From contig JAAVHY010000011.1 of assembly GCA_014799485.1 (NCBI GenBank), forward strand, positions 1 through 64,000: a DNA stretch of 64,000 bases, given 5' to 3'. Shown piece by piece: positions 33,030 to 42,700 of the stretch. The notes below the pieces were generated by a model that was not told the DNA's origin, made no database searches, and saw only the letters and a program-made list of their open reading frames with translations. Made by a program: the position numbers and the translations under genes. Position 1 is the first letter of the stretch; every line of letters starts with the position of its first letter. This DNA is from Clostridiales bacterium (GTDB lineage Bacteria > Bacillota_A > Clostridia > Oscillospirales > Oscillospiraceae).

Positions 33030-33755
33030 TCAGTTGTCCCAGTTGTGCCAGACGTTCTGGACGTCGTCGTTGTCCTCCATGATGTCGATGAGCTTTTCCA
33101 TGTTTTTGATATCGCCCTCATCGGACAGGGTGACGTAGTTCTGGGGCACCATCTCCACCTTGGCGGAGGCGAATACGTAGCCCTTTTCCTCCATGGCGGC
33201 CAGCACCGCGCCAAAGGCGTCCGGGTCGGTGTAGACGGTGAAGCAGTCCTCGTCCGCCTCGAAGTCGGCCGCGCCGCAGTCCAGGGCGTCCATCATGGCG
33301 ACCTCTTCGTCCAGGTCCTCCCGCTCGATGACCAGCACGCCCTTCTGGTCGAAGGACCAGGACACACAGCCGGTGGCGCCCAGGTTGCCGCCGAACTTGT
33401 CGAAATTGTGGCGCACCTCGGAGGCGGTGCGGTTGCGGTTGTCGGTGAGGGTCTCCACGATCACCGCCACGCCGCCGGGGCCGTACCCCTCGTAGGTGAT
33501 GCCCTCGTAGTCGTTGGCGTTGCCGGAGCCCACGGCCTTCTCGATGGTGCGCTTGATGTTGTCGTTGGGCATGTTGGCGGCCCGGGCCTTGGCGATGACG
33601 GTGGCCAGGCGGGAGTTGTTGTTGGGGTCGCCGCTGCCGCCGGTCTTGACGGCCACGATGATCTCACGGGCGATCTTGGTGAACGCCTGGGAGCGCTTGG
33701 CGTCCGCCGCGCCCTTGGTTTTCTGGATATTGTGCCACTTGGAATGTCCTGACAT
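33030..33755 (-). CDS. YebC/PmpR-family DNA-binding or translation-associated protein
   Basis: The 241-residue protein begins MSGHSKWHNIQKTKGAADAK and contains NMPNDNIKRTIEKAVG and YEGYGPGGVAVIVETLTDNR, the hallmarks of the YebC family. Members were first described as transcriptional regulators; some (YebC2) are reported to help translation of polyproline stretches. Which group this belongs to cannot be told by eye. It is a single gene with promoter TTGAAA-17-TATATT. Confidence 0.93.
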   Translation of the reverse strand: MSGHSKWHNIQKTKGAADAKRSQAFTKIAREIIVAVKTGGSGDPNNNSRLATVIAKARAANMPNDNIKRTIEKAVGSGNANDYEGITYEGYGPGGVAVIVETLTDNRNRTASEVRHNFDKFGGNLGATGCVSWSFDQKGVLVIEREDLDEEVAMMDALDCGAADFEADEDCFTVYTDPDAFGAVLAAMEEKGYVFASAKVEMVPQNYVTLSDEGDIKNMEKLIDIMEDNDDVQNVWHNWDN

Positions 33756-33813
33756 GGTGGTATCGTTCCCTTCGTTGTGAGGTTAAGCCCGTTGGGCGAA
33801 AAATTCACCCATC

Positions 33814-33842
33814 AATATACCACACTTTCCCGGGCATTTCAA
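33814..33842 (-). promoter_or_regulatory. Promoter of the yebC-family gene
   Basis: Minus strand TTGAAA (33842-33837), 17 bases, TATATT (33819-33814). Confidence 0.65.
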
Positions 33843-33943
33843 GAGCGGCGGCAGGATTTTCCCGCGGGGCGCTTCCTTTTTCCGGGCCGGTGTGGTATAG
33901 TAGACGCGCGTGAGCGATATTTCCGGGATAGGGGGCCCTTTCC

Positions 33944-35314
33944 TTGGCAGACCGTCAGAACGACTTTTCTCAGGGGAGCATTCCCCGCAATATCATGAAT
34001 CTGGCCATCCCCATGATGGCGGCCCAACTGGTGAACGTGCTGTACAGCGTGGTGGACCGCATCTATTTGGGCCACCTTCAGGGCAGCGACAGCCTGGCCC
34101 TCACCGGCCTGGGGGTGACCATGCCCATCGTGTCCATCCTCATGGGCTTTGCCAACCTGTGCGGCACCGGCGGCGCGCCCCTGTGCTCCATCGACCGGGG
34201 CCGGGGGGACGATGAGGAGGCGGAGCGGGTGATGGGCAACGCCTTTGTGCTGCTCCTCCTGCTGGGGACGGCGGGCACTGCCTTTTTCCTGGCGCTGAAG
34301 GGGCCGATCTTATACCTCTTCGGGGCCAGCCCGGACACGTTCCCCTATGCCGACGGCTATATGAGCATCTACCTGTGGGGCACCCTGTTCGTCATGATCA
34401 GCCTGGGCATGAACCCCTTCATCAACGCCCAGGGCTTTGGGAGGATGGGGATGATGACGGTGCTGCTGGGGGCGGCGGTGAACATCGCCCTGGACCCGGT
34501 GCTGATCTTCGTGTTCCACATGGGGGTACGGGGCGCGGCCCTGGCCACCGTGTTCTCCCAGGCGCTGTCGGCGGGATGGGTGCTGCTGTTCCTCACCGGC
34601 AAAAAGGCCATTTTGCGTCTCAAGCGGGAAAATCTGCGGCTGGACAAAGCGCGCACGGGGAAGATCGTCTCCCTGGGCCTGTCCGGCTTTTTCGTGAACC
34701 TGACCAACAGCTTGGTGCAGGTGGTGTGCAACGCCACCCTCCAGACCTACGGCGGGGACACCTACGTGGGGGTGATGACCATCATCAACTCGATCCGTGA
34801 GGTGTTCATCATGCCGGTGCAGGGGCTGACCAACGGCTCCCAGCCGGTGGCGGGGTACAATTACGGCGCGAAGCTGTACGGCCGGACGCGGCAGGCCATC
34901 CGCTTCAGCGTGGGGGTGACGGTGGCCTACTCGGCGGCCTTCTGGGCGTTTGCCATGCTCTTCCCGGAGCCGCTGATCCACATATTCAAAAGCGACCCGG
35001 ATATTTTGAGGGCGGGGGTGCCCGCCCTGCGGGTCTACTTCGCGATGTTCCTGTTCATGTCCCTCCAGCTGGCGGGGCAGGGGGTGTTCGTGGGGCTGGG
35101 GCGGTCGCGGCAGGCCATCTTTTTCTCCTTGCTGCGCAAGGCGGTCATCAACGCCCCCCTGACCCTGATCCTGCCCATCTGGCTGGGCGCCGGCGGGGTG
35201 TTCGTGGCGGAGGCGGTGTCCCAGCTGGTGGGCGGCCTTGCCTGCTTCACCACCATGTACTTCACGGTGTACCGCCCCCTGGGCCGCCTGGGGGACGGGG
35301 AGGAGGCCCCATGA
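33944..35314 (+). CDS. MATE-family efflux transporter
   Basis: The 456-residue protein has twelve hydrophobic segments and MATE features: MNLAIPMMAAQLVNVLYSVV at the start, GMNPFINAQGFGRMGM in the middle, and QGLTNGSQPVAGYNYGAKLY between the halves. It exports drugs or metabolites using Na+ or H+. The start appears to be TTG 33944 after ATAGGGGG; there is no ATG before codon 18. Its stop overlaps the SprT-like start (ATGA at 35311). Confidence 0.92.
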   Translation: MADRQNDFSQGSIPRNIMNLAIPMMAAQLVNVLYSVVDRIYLGHLQGSDSLALTGLGVTMPIVSILMGFANLCGTGGAPLCSIDRGRGDDEEAERVMGNAFVLLLLLGTAGTAFFLALKGPILYLFGASPDTFPYADGYMSIYLWGTLFVMISLGMNPFINAQGFGRMGMMTVLLGAAVNIALDPVLIFVFHMGVRGAALATVFSQALSAGWVLLFLTGKKAILRLKRENLRLDKARTGKIVSLGLSGFFVNLTNSLVQVVCNATLQTYGGDTYVGVMTIINSIREVFIMPVQGLTNGSQPVAGYNYGAKLYGRTRQAIRFSVGVTVAYSAAFWAFAMLFPEPLIHIFKSDPDILRAGVPALRVYFAMFLFMSLQLAGQGVFVGLGRSRQAIFFSLLRKAVINAPLTLILPIWLGAGGVFVAEAVSQLVGGLACFTTMYFTVYRPLGRLGDGEEAP

Positions 35315-35835
35315 CCCAGGAATACATAGACGGCCTGCTGGCTTTGGCGATCGCCCAGGCCCGGGCGGTGAAGATACCCGTCTCCTCCAGCATCGCTCCC
35401 CGCGTCCGGCTCAACCGCCGTGCCAGGACCCGGTTCGGCTGCTGTGTCCGCAGGGACGGCAAATACGCCATCGAGCTGTCCGCCCGGCTGGCGGAGCAGG
35501 GCAGCGAGGACGCCATCCTCCGGGTGCTGGCCCACGAGGTGCTGCATACCTGTTACGGCTGCTCCAACCACGGCAAGCGCTGGAAGGGCTATGCCCAGCG
35601 GATGAACGACGCCTACGGGTATCAGATCAAGCGCACGGATGATTACAGCGGGCTGGGCATTGAGGACGACCGGCCCGTGCGGTACTGGGTGGTGTGCGCC
35701 CAATGCGGGAGGCGCATCCCCCGGATGAAGCGCTCCCCGCTGGTGGACCACCCGGGGCGCTACCGCTGCGCCTGCGGCGGGGCCCTGCGGGTGGAGGAGG
35801 CGGGCCCGCGAACGGCGGGAAACGGGGAGCTGTGA
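35311..35835 (+). CDS. SprT-like zinc metalloprotease domain protein
   Basis: The 174-residue protein has the zincin motif HEVLHTCYGCSNHG (HExxH) at about residue 72 and a C-terminal zinc ribbon (CAQCGRRI, later CACGG), which is the SprT layout. Eukaryotic Spartan proteases of this fold cut DNA-protein crosslinks; the bacterial role is unknown. The gene is translationally coupled to the MATE gene by a 4-base overlap, a link with no obvious reason. Confidence 0.88.
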   Translation: MTQEYIDGLLALAIAQARAVKIPVSSSIAPRVRLNRRARTRFGCCVRRDGKYAIELSARLAEQGSEDAILRVLAHEVLHTCYGCSNHGKRWKGYAQRMNDAYGYQIKRTDDYSGLGIEDDRPVRYWVVCAQCGRRIPRMKRSPLVDHPGRYRCACGGALRVEEAGPRTAGNGEL

Positions 35836-35918
35836 AAACGGGAGGGCTTTCTTCCCTGTTTTCATATGTTCTGCCCGAAATAAACGAAAAAAACGACCTA
35901 TTTTTGTTGAGAAAACCT

Positions 35919-35947
35919 TTGACGAAACGGGCAAAGCGGGCTATACT
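35919..35947 (+). promoter_or_regulatory. Promoter of glgP
   Basis: TTGACG (35919-35924), 17 bases, TATACT (35942-35947). Confidence 0.75.
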
Positions 35948-35990
35948 TTCCGTGGAGGCTGAAAGGGACCAAATCCTTCCAGCCCTTTGA

Positions 35991-36006
35991 TTGGAAACGT
36001 TTTCGC
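35991..36006 (+). promoter_or_regulatory. Candidate cre/LacI-family operator before glgP
   Basis: TTGGAAACGTTTTCGC matches the catabolite-response consensus WTGNAARCGNWWWCAW at 14 of 16 positions and is a near palindrome around ACGT. It lies 44 bases after the -10 box, where a bound LacI-family protein (CcpA or a local sugar repressor) would block transcription. Confidence 0.6.
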
Positions 36007-36055
36007 CACCTGCCGCCCCAGGGCGGCATGGTCGAATTTTGAAAGGAGATCGTAT

Positions 36056-38347
36056 ATGGACGTCAAGCAACGGATGCAGGAGCTGTCCCAGGCAAAGTAT
36101 GGCCGGGAGCTGTCCCAGTGCGGCGGCAGCGAGCTCTACCATGTGCTGCTCCAGCTCACCCAGGAGCTGTCCCAGGCCCGCCCCGCCCCCCAGGGGGAGC
36201 GCAAGCTGTACTATTTTTCCGCGGAGTTCCTCATCGGCAAGCTGCTGAGCAACAACCTGCTGGCCCTGGGCATTTTTGACGAGGTGAAAAATGTGCTGGC
36301 CGAATGCGGCCGCTCCCTGTCCGCCGTCGAGGACGCGGAGCCCGAGCCCTCCCTGGGCAACGGCGGCCTGGGCCGCCTGGCGGCCTGCTTCCTGGACTCC
36401 ATCGCCGCCCTGGGCCTGCCCGGCGATGGCGTGGGCCTGAACTACCACTACGGCCTGTTCGAGCAGAAATTTGCCGGCAACAAGCAGACCGAGCGGCCCA
36501 ACCCCTGGATCGAGGACGAGAGCTGGCTCATCCCCACCGGCACCGAGTTTGAGGTGCCCTTCGGCTTCGGCACTGTGAAGGCAAAGCTGTTCGATATCGC
36601 CGTGCCCGGCGCCCATACCGGCATCGCCAACCGGCTCCACCTGTTCGACGTGGAGAACCCCGCCCCCGCCCCCGGAAAGGGCATCGACTTCGACAAGGGC
36701 GACCTGCCCGCCCGGCTCACCTCCTTCCTCTACCCGGACGACAGCGACGAGGCGGGACGGCTGCTGCGGGTGTACCAGCAGTACTTCATGGTGTCCGCCG
36801 GGGCCCAGCTGGTGCTGAAGGAACTGGAGGAGCGGGGCTATGACCTGCGCGCCCTCAGCGACCACGTGGTGGTCCAGATCAACGACACCCATCCCTCCAT
36901 GGTCATCCCCGAGCTGGTGCGCCTGCTGACCCAGCGGGGCCTGAGCATGGACGAGGCGGTGGAGCAGGTGAAGCGCACCTGTGCCTACACCAACCACACC
37001 ATTCTGGCCGAGGCGCTGGAGAAGTGGCCCATCTCCTTCATCGAGAAGGCGGCGCCCCAGCTGGTGCCCATCCTTCGGGAGCTGGACAGGCGGACCAAGG
37101 CGGAGCACCCGGACGCCAAGGTGGCCATCATCCAGGGGGAGGGGGCCAAGGAGACCGTCCACATGGCCCACCTGGACATCCACTACGGCTACTCGGTGAA
37201 CGGCGTGGCCGCCCTCCATACCGACATCCTCAAGAGTTCCGAGCTGAAACCCTTTGCCGAGCTCTACCCCAGCAAGTTCAACAACAAGACCAACGGCGTC
37301 ACCCTGCGGCGCTGGCTGGAGGTGTGCAACCCCGAGCTGGCCGCCCTGCTGGATGAGTGCGTGGGCAGCGAATGGCGCACCGACCCCACCCGGCTGAGCA
37401 AGCTGATGGACTTTTACAACGACACGTCCGTGCTGGACCGGATGCTGGACATCAAGGCCGGGAACAAACGGATGCTGGCCGACGCCCTGCGCCGGGAGCA
37501 GGGCGTGGAGATGGACCCCGAGTCCGTGTTCGACATCCAGGTGAAGCGGCTGCACGAGTACAAGCGCCAGCAGATGAACGCCCTGTACGTCATCCGCAAG
37601 TACCTGGACATCAAGGCGGGGCACATCCCCGAGCGGCCCGTCACCGTCATCTTCGGCGCGAAGGCCGCCCCGGCCTATGTCATGGCCAAGCACATCATCC
37701 ATCTGATTTTGTGCCTGCGCCAGCTCATTGAGAACGACCCCCAGGTGCGCCCCTGGCTGCGGGTGGTCATGGTGGAGAACTACAACGTCTCCTGGGCCGA
37801 GAAGCTGATCCCCGCCTGCGACATCTCCGAGCAGATCTCCCTGGCTTCCAAGGAAGCCAGCGGCACGGGCAACATGAAGTTCATGGCCAACGGCGCGGTC
37901 ACGCTGGGCACCCGGGACGGGGCCAACGTGGAGATCGCCGACCTGGTGGGCCCGGACAACATCTACAGCTTCGGCGCGTCCAGCAACTGGATCATCGAGC
38001 TGTACGACCAGAAGGCCCGGGACCCCAAGCTGGGCTACCAGTCCGAGATATACTACCAGCGTCCGGCGGTGAAGCCGCTGGTGGACTTCCTGCTGGACCC
38101 CGTCCTCACCCAGTACGGGGACGCCGCCGATTTGAAGGCCCTTTGGGCCGATCTCACCGGCAAGGACTGGTTCATGTCCCTGCTGGATGTGGAGAGTTAT
38201 ATCTCCGCCCGTGACCGCGCCATCCACGACTACGGCGACAAGCCCTTCTGGGCCCGGAAGATGCTGGTGAACACCGCCCGCTGCGGTTTCTTCTCCAGCG
38301 ACCGCACCATTGCCCAGTACAACAAAGATATTTGGCATTTAAAATAA
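36056..38347 (+). CDS. glgP: Glycogen/starch phosphorylase
   Basis: The 763-residue GT35 enzyme releases glucose 1-phosphate from alpha-1,4-glucans. Visible are EPSLGNGGLGRLAACFLDS (substrate region), INDTHPSMVIPEL, NGVTLRRWL and the pyridoxal-phosphate site EASGTGNMKFMANGAVTLGT with its Lys. It is slightly shorter than E. coli GlgP (about 800). The frame opens at 35987, but ATG 36056 after GAAAGGAGAT is the start. Probably repressed through the cre-like site upstream when good sugars are present. Other glg genes are not in the window. Confidence 0.95.
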   Translation: MDVKQRMQELSQAKYGRELSQCGGSELYHVLLQLTQELSQARPAPQGERKLYYFSAEFLIGKLLSNNLLALGIFDEVKNVLAECGRSLSAVEDAEPEPSLGNGGLGRLAACFLDSIAALGLPGDGVGLNYHYGLFEQKFAGNKQTERPNPWIEDESWLIPTGTEFEVPFGFGTVKAKLFDIAVPGAHTGIANRLHLFDVENPAPAPGKGIDFDKGDLPARLTSFLYPDDSDEAGRLLRVYQQYFMVSAGAQLVLKELEERGYDLRALSDHVVVQINDTHPSMVIPELVRLLTQRGLSMDEAVEQVKRTCAYTNHTILAEALEKWPISFIEKAAPQLVPILRELDRRTKAEHPDAKVAIIQGEGAKETVHMAHLDIHYGYSVNGVAALHTDILKSSELKPFAELYPSKFNNKTNGVTLRRWLEVCNPELAALLDECVGSEWRTDPTRLSKLMDFYNDTSVLDRMLDIKAGNKRMLADALRREQGVEMDPESVFDIQVKRLHEYKRQQMNALYVIRKYLDIKAGHIPERPVTVIFGAKAAPAYVMAKHIIHLILCLRQLIENDPQVRPWLRVVMVENYNVSWAEKLIPACDISEQISLASKEASGTGNMKFMANGAVTLGTRDGANVEIADLVGPDNIYSFGASSNWIIELYDQKARDPKLGYQSEIYYQRPAVKPLVDFLLDPVLTQYGDAADLKALWADLTGKDWFMSLLDVESYISARDRAIHDYGDKPFWARKMLVNTARCGFFSSDRTIAQYNKDIWHLK

Positions 38348-38360
38348 GGAGGAATATGTC

Positions 38361-39035
38361 ATGCGTTACAATATCACAGGCGAGCCCATGCCCGTGGTCA
38401 TCTGCGATGTGGAGGCCAACGAGTCCATGATCACCGAGAAGGGTTCCATGGTCTGGATGTCCCCCAACATGGAGATGCAGACCAGCGCCGGCGGCATCGG
38501 CAAGGCTTTCGGCCGGATGTTCTCCGGCGAGTCCATGTTCCAGAACACCTATACCGCCAAGGGCGGCCCGGGTATGATCGCGTTCGCGTCCAGCTTCCCC
38601 GGCTCCATCCGGGCGGTGGACATCACCCCCGACCGTCCTGTCGTGGTGCAGAAGGCGGGCTTCCTGGCCTCTGAGCAGGGGGTGGAGCTGTCCGTGTTCT
38701 TCCAGAAGAAGGGGATGGCGGGCTTCTTCGGCGGCGAGGGCTTCATCCTGCAAAAGCTTTCCGGCCATGGCACGGCCTTTATTGAAATCGATGGCTCCGC
38801 GGTGGAGTATGACCTCCAGCCGGGCCAGCAGATCATCGTTGACACCGGCAACCTGGCCATGATCGACGCCACCTGCACCGTGGACGTGCAGACGGTGAAG
38901 GGGGTCAAAAACGTGCTGTTCGGCGGCGAGGGCCTGTTCAACACCGTGGTCACCGGCCCGGGCCGCGTGGTGCTCCAGACCATGCCCATCAGCAACTTTG
39001 CCGGCGCCATCGCGGCGGTCCTGCCGTCGAAATAA
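38361..39035 (+). CDS. TIGR00266/AIM24-family protein
   Basis: The 224-residue beta-rich protein has the family's GSMVWMSPNMEMQTSAGG, then FQNTYTAKGGPGMIAFASSF and GVKNVLFGGEGLFNTVVTGP. The function is unknown; the family has a trimeric beta fold and is found in bacteria and mitochondria (AIM24). It starts 13 bases after glgP with AAGGAGGAAT and probably shares its transcript. A strong hairpin follows. Confidence 0.9.
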   Translation: MRYNITGEPMPVVICDVEANESMITEKGSMVWMSPNMEMQTSAGGIGKAFGRMFSGESMFQNTYTAKGGPGMIAFASSFPGSIRAVDITPDRPVVVQKAGFLASEQGVELSVFFQKKGMAGFFGGEGFILQKLSGHGTAFIEIDGSAVEYDLQPGQQIIVDTGNLAMIDATCTVDVQTVKGVKNVLFGGEGLFNTVVTGPGRVVLQTMPISNFAGAIAAVLPSK

Positions 39036-39070
39036 GAAAAGCGGATACCCGCTGAGAAAGACCACAGTCA

Positions 39071-39107
39071 AAATCCCGGAAGCCTTGAATAGAAGGCTTC
39101 CGGGATT
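39071..39107. terminator. Hairpin terminator after the AIM24-like gene
   Basis: AAATCCCGGAAGCCTT (39071-39086) pairs with AAGGCTTCCGGGATTT (39092-39107). It probably serves both the plus-strand glgP unit and the converging superoxide dismutase gene. Confidence 0.82.
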
Positions 39108-39158
39108 TGGTTTGTGGCCGTAAACAGTTCTCAGTTCATGATTGGCGGATCATGCCGT

Positions 39159-39680
39159 TCACAAACAAGGACCCGCTGCCCGCTGAATCACGCCGCAGGC
39201 GATTTTTGTGCCGGAATTGCCCGATGGCTGGGTCGTGAAGTCATCGGGATGGTCGTGGATGATGACCGTCCGGCCGATCACTTCATCAACGGAAAAACGA
39301 TTGGTCAAAAACAGGGACAGCGCAAGCCCGTTGTTCCCGAACAATGGCGGCAGATCTCCTGCGTGGTTTGGATGCCCGCAGTTACCCGGATCGTAATGCG
39401 TCATGGCGTCCGCCAATGGATCGTCCATATTGCCGCTGCAGTCGGTCCCTTCGTGGATATGGAACCCGAAAACCCGTTCCTGGCAGGGAATATCCGATTG
39501 GGGCAGGCCGCTGACTTCAGCGAGGACGATTACCCCCTGACTGGTCTGGTAGAGCCGAACGGCGCCCGATATGCCGGGATAGTTTGTACTGCCCGCGATG
39601 CTGGCCGCCGCCTGGGGCCGGCCGCGCAGGACCGAGAGAAGACGAGCCTTGGAATGGCTGCAGGATGATGGCCTGTTCAT
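39159..39680 (-). CDS. Cu/Zn superoxide dismutase family protein, no signal peptide
   Basis: The 173-residue protein has the Cu/Zn-SOD fold markers: FGFHIHEGTDCSG (two copper His), HYDPGNCGHPNHAGDLPPLF (zinc region) and TVIIHDHPDDFTTQPSGNSG followed by TKIACGVI. Two Cys (in DCSG and KIACG) could form the usual disulfide. Bacterial SodC is normally exported; here the N-terminus (MNRPSSCSHSKARLLSVLRG) shows no signal peptide, so a cytoplasmic location is implied. Activity is not proven by sequence. GAGGAG precedes ATG 39680. Confidence 0.9.
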   Translation of the reverse strand: MNRPSSCSHSKARLLSVLRGRPQAAASIAGSTNYPGISGAVRLYQTSQGVIVLAEVSGLPQSDIPCQERVFGFHIHEGTDCSGNMDDPLADAMTHYDPGNCGHPNHAGDLPPLFGNNGLALSLFLTNRFSVDEVIGRTVIIHDHPDDFTTQPSGNSGTKIACGVIQRAAGPCL

Positions 39681-39788
39681 ATGAAATGCTCCTCGAAATC
39701 AAAGTTCTACATGCCATCATATGCGGGCAAAGGGAGCAAGGTCAGCCACGCCAAGGCCAAGGTAAAAATGTTTTTTGGTGGACTTTTA

Positions 39789-42700
39789 TCACTTTATGAT
39801 CTCATCCAAGGCATCGAAGAGGGTGTTGATGTCAATGGGTTTGGCGATATGACCGTTCATTCCAGCGCGAAGGGCCTCCTGGCGGTCCTCCTCAAAGGCA
39901 TTGGCAGTCATGGCCAGGATGGGGATGGAGGCCAGCTTCGGATCGTCCAGAGCGCGGATGGCCTGGGTGGCGGCGTAGCCGTCCATAACGGGCATCTGCA
40001 CATCCATCAGGATCATATCGAAATATCCGGGCTGGGAATCCCGCAGCATATCCACGGCGATCTGTCCGTTGACGGCAATCTCCACGGTGAAACCGGCCTC
40101 GGTGAGAATGGCGGTGGCGATCTCCTGGTTGAGGTCGTTGTCCTCCGCCAGCAGGATATGCCCCGCGCGGTGCCGCCGCAGAGGCTGGACAGCGTCCGGC
40201 GTCTCATCCTTATGCGCGATGGAGTACAGGCAGGCCCTCAACTCAGACATGAACAGGGGCTTGCTGCAAAAAGCGGCGACGCCCGCGTCCTTGGCCTCGT
40301 CCTCGATGTCGGACAGGTCGTAGGCGCTGAGGATGATGATGGGCACGTCCCCGCCCGTTTCCTGACGGATGCGCCGGGCCACCTCGACGCCGTTCATGTC
40401 GGGTATGAGCCAATCGATGATATACACGCTGTATCCGTCCCCGCGTGTGAGCGCCTGCCGGGTGCGCAGGACGGCCTCCTTGCCCGACAGCGTCCATTCC
40501 GGCCGCATCCCGAACTGCTGGAGCATATAGGTCACGCTGTCGCAGGTGTTGAAATCGTCATCCACCACCAGGGCCCGGCAGTCGCGCAGCTCCGGGATGG
40601 TCTGGATCTCTCTGGGGCCCCTGTGGAGGCGGAAGGTGAGGGAGACCACAAACTCCGACCCCACGCCCTGCTTGCTGTACACCTCAATGGAGCCGTTCAT
40701 CATGTCCACGATGTTCTTGGTGATGGCCATGCCCAGCCCGGTGCCCTGGATCCCGCTGATGGTGGAATTGCGCTCCCGCTCAAAGGGCTCGAAGATGTGC
40801 TCCACGAACTCCGGGCCCATGCCGATGCCGGTATCCTTGATGCGGAACTCGTAACAGGCGCTGTCCGCCGAGGGGTCGGGCTTTTCCGTGATGCGCATAC
40901 TGACCGCGCCGCCCGCGGGGGTATACTTGATGGCGTTGCTCAGCAGATTGAGAAGTACCTGGTTCAGCCGCAGCTTGTCGCAGTATACGTTCTCGTCCAG
41001 CACGTCCACCGTGTCGATGTAGAAGTCCAGCTGCTTGGCCCGGACATCGGCCTGTACGATGCTGCGCAGACTGTGGAGGGTGTCCGGCAGGCTGCACAGC
41101 GCCTCGTCCAGCTGCATCTTGCCGCTCTCGATGCGGCTCATATCCAGCACGTCGTTGATCAGGCTCACCAGATGGTTGCCGGAGGTGAGGAGCTTTTTCA
41201 GATACCCCTCCACCAGATCCCGCTGGTCCAAATGGGCGAGGGCCAGGGTGGTAAAGCCCACAATGGCATTCATGGGGGTGCGGATGTCGTGGGACATATT
41301 GGACAGGAACGCGCTCTTGGCCCTGTTGGCCTGGTTGGCCTGGGCTAAAGCGTCCTCCAGAAGGGCAGTTTTTTCCATCTCCTCGCGGGTCTCGTCGTCC
41401 ACGTTCCGGAAGCCCAGCACCACGCCCCGCTTGGCGTCCCATGTGCCGGCCCGGACGGCCTTCATCTGGAAAAACTGGATCTCATCGCCGCACAGCGTGC
41501 GGTAGTTGACGATGTAGGTGGTCCGTTGTTCCAGGCTTTTGGCCAGCTCCTCGGGGGACAGGGCGCGGCGCAGGAGTTCCCGGTCGTCCTTGTAAACGCA
41601 TCGGTTTATATACAGTTCCAGACTGTCCGCGATGGGCAGTTTGCCGGCGAACACCTCGTCCAGGACAGCGTGCGGGCAGTAGTGGGTGCGCAGGGGCCCG
41701 CCCTCGGCGGTGTCCAGATCGTAGTAGCACACCAGGTTGTAGTCCACGCTCAGCGCCTGTACCAGCTCGTCCTGCCGCCGTTCCAGCTCCGTGCGCTCCT
41801 GCTGCTCCCGCAGCTTTTGGGTGGTGCAGTCCAGGAGGAAGCGCTGGTAGACCAGCTCGCCGCCCTCCTCCACTAGCTTGATATTGCCCATCACATGGAG
41901 GATCCTTCCGTCCTTGTGCCTGACCCGGTACTCCAGGCTGGCGTTGTCGCCCTGCTCCTTCAGGGACTGGATGCACTCCTTGAGTTTAGGCTGATCCTCC
42001 AACACCACTGAGGGGGCGACCCAGCTGAAGCCGGCCTCCAGATCCTCCATGGAATCGTACCCCAGCAGCTCCAGGGCGGCCCGGTTGGCGTCCAGGACGC
42101 GGGAGCCGTCCAGGGAGTGGGTCAGGATGCCGCAGTCCATGGTGGTGAACAGCCGCTCCAGGGTCTGATTTTTTTGCAGGAGCTCCTTCTCATAGGCCCG
42201 TTCCCGGGTCACGTCGATGGCCACGCCCACGGTGCCCATCACGCTGCCGTCCAGGTCGTACAGGGGGGATTTGAAGGTGGACAGCGTCCGGGGGCCGCTG
42301 CCGGTCTGGATGATCTCGTCCGACACGCAGGTCTGCCCTGTCTCCATGACCACCCGCTCCGATTCGATACAGGCCGGGTCCTCCTGCTCCACATCCCAGA
42401 TGTAGGCGTGGCCCTGGCCCTGGACCTGCTGCCTGGTCTTGTTGACCGTAGCGCAGAAGCTGTCGTTTACCTTCTCGTGGATGCCGTCTTTGGTCTTGTA
42501 CCAGACCAGATTGGGCACGCCGTTAATGGTGGCGTCCAAAAAATGGCGGGCCTGCCACAGATCCTTGCTCTGCCGCCAGCCCTGCTGCCACCGGAGAAAG
42601 TGAAATTGCAGCAGTTCCTTTGTCAGCGGAGCGGTCCAGATATCGCTAATCTCAGACAGGTTCCCGGCCAGTGATGGGAGCTGTTCCTGTCCGGCCAGCA

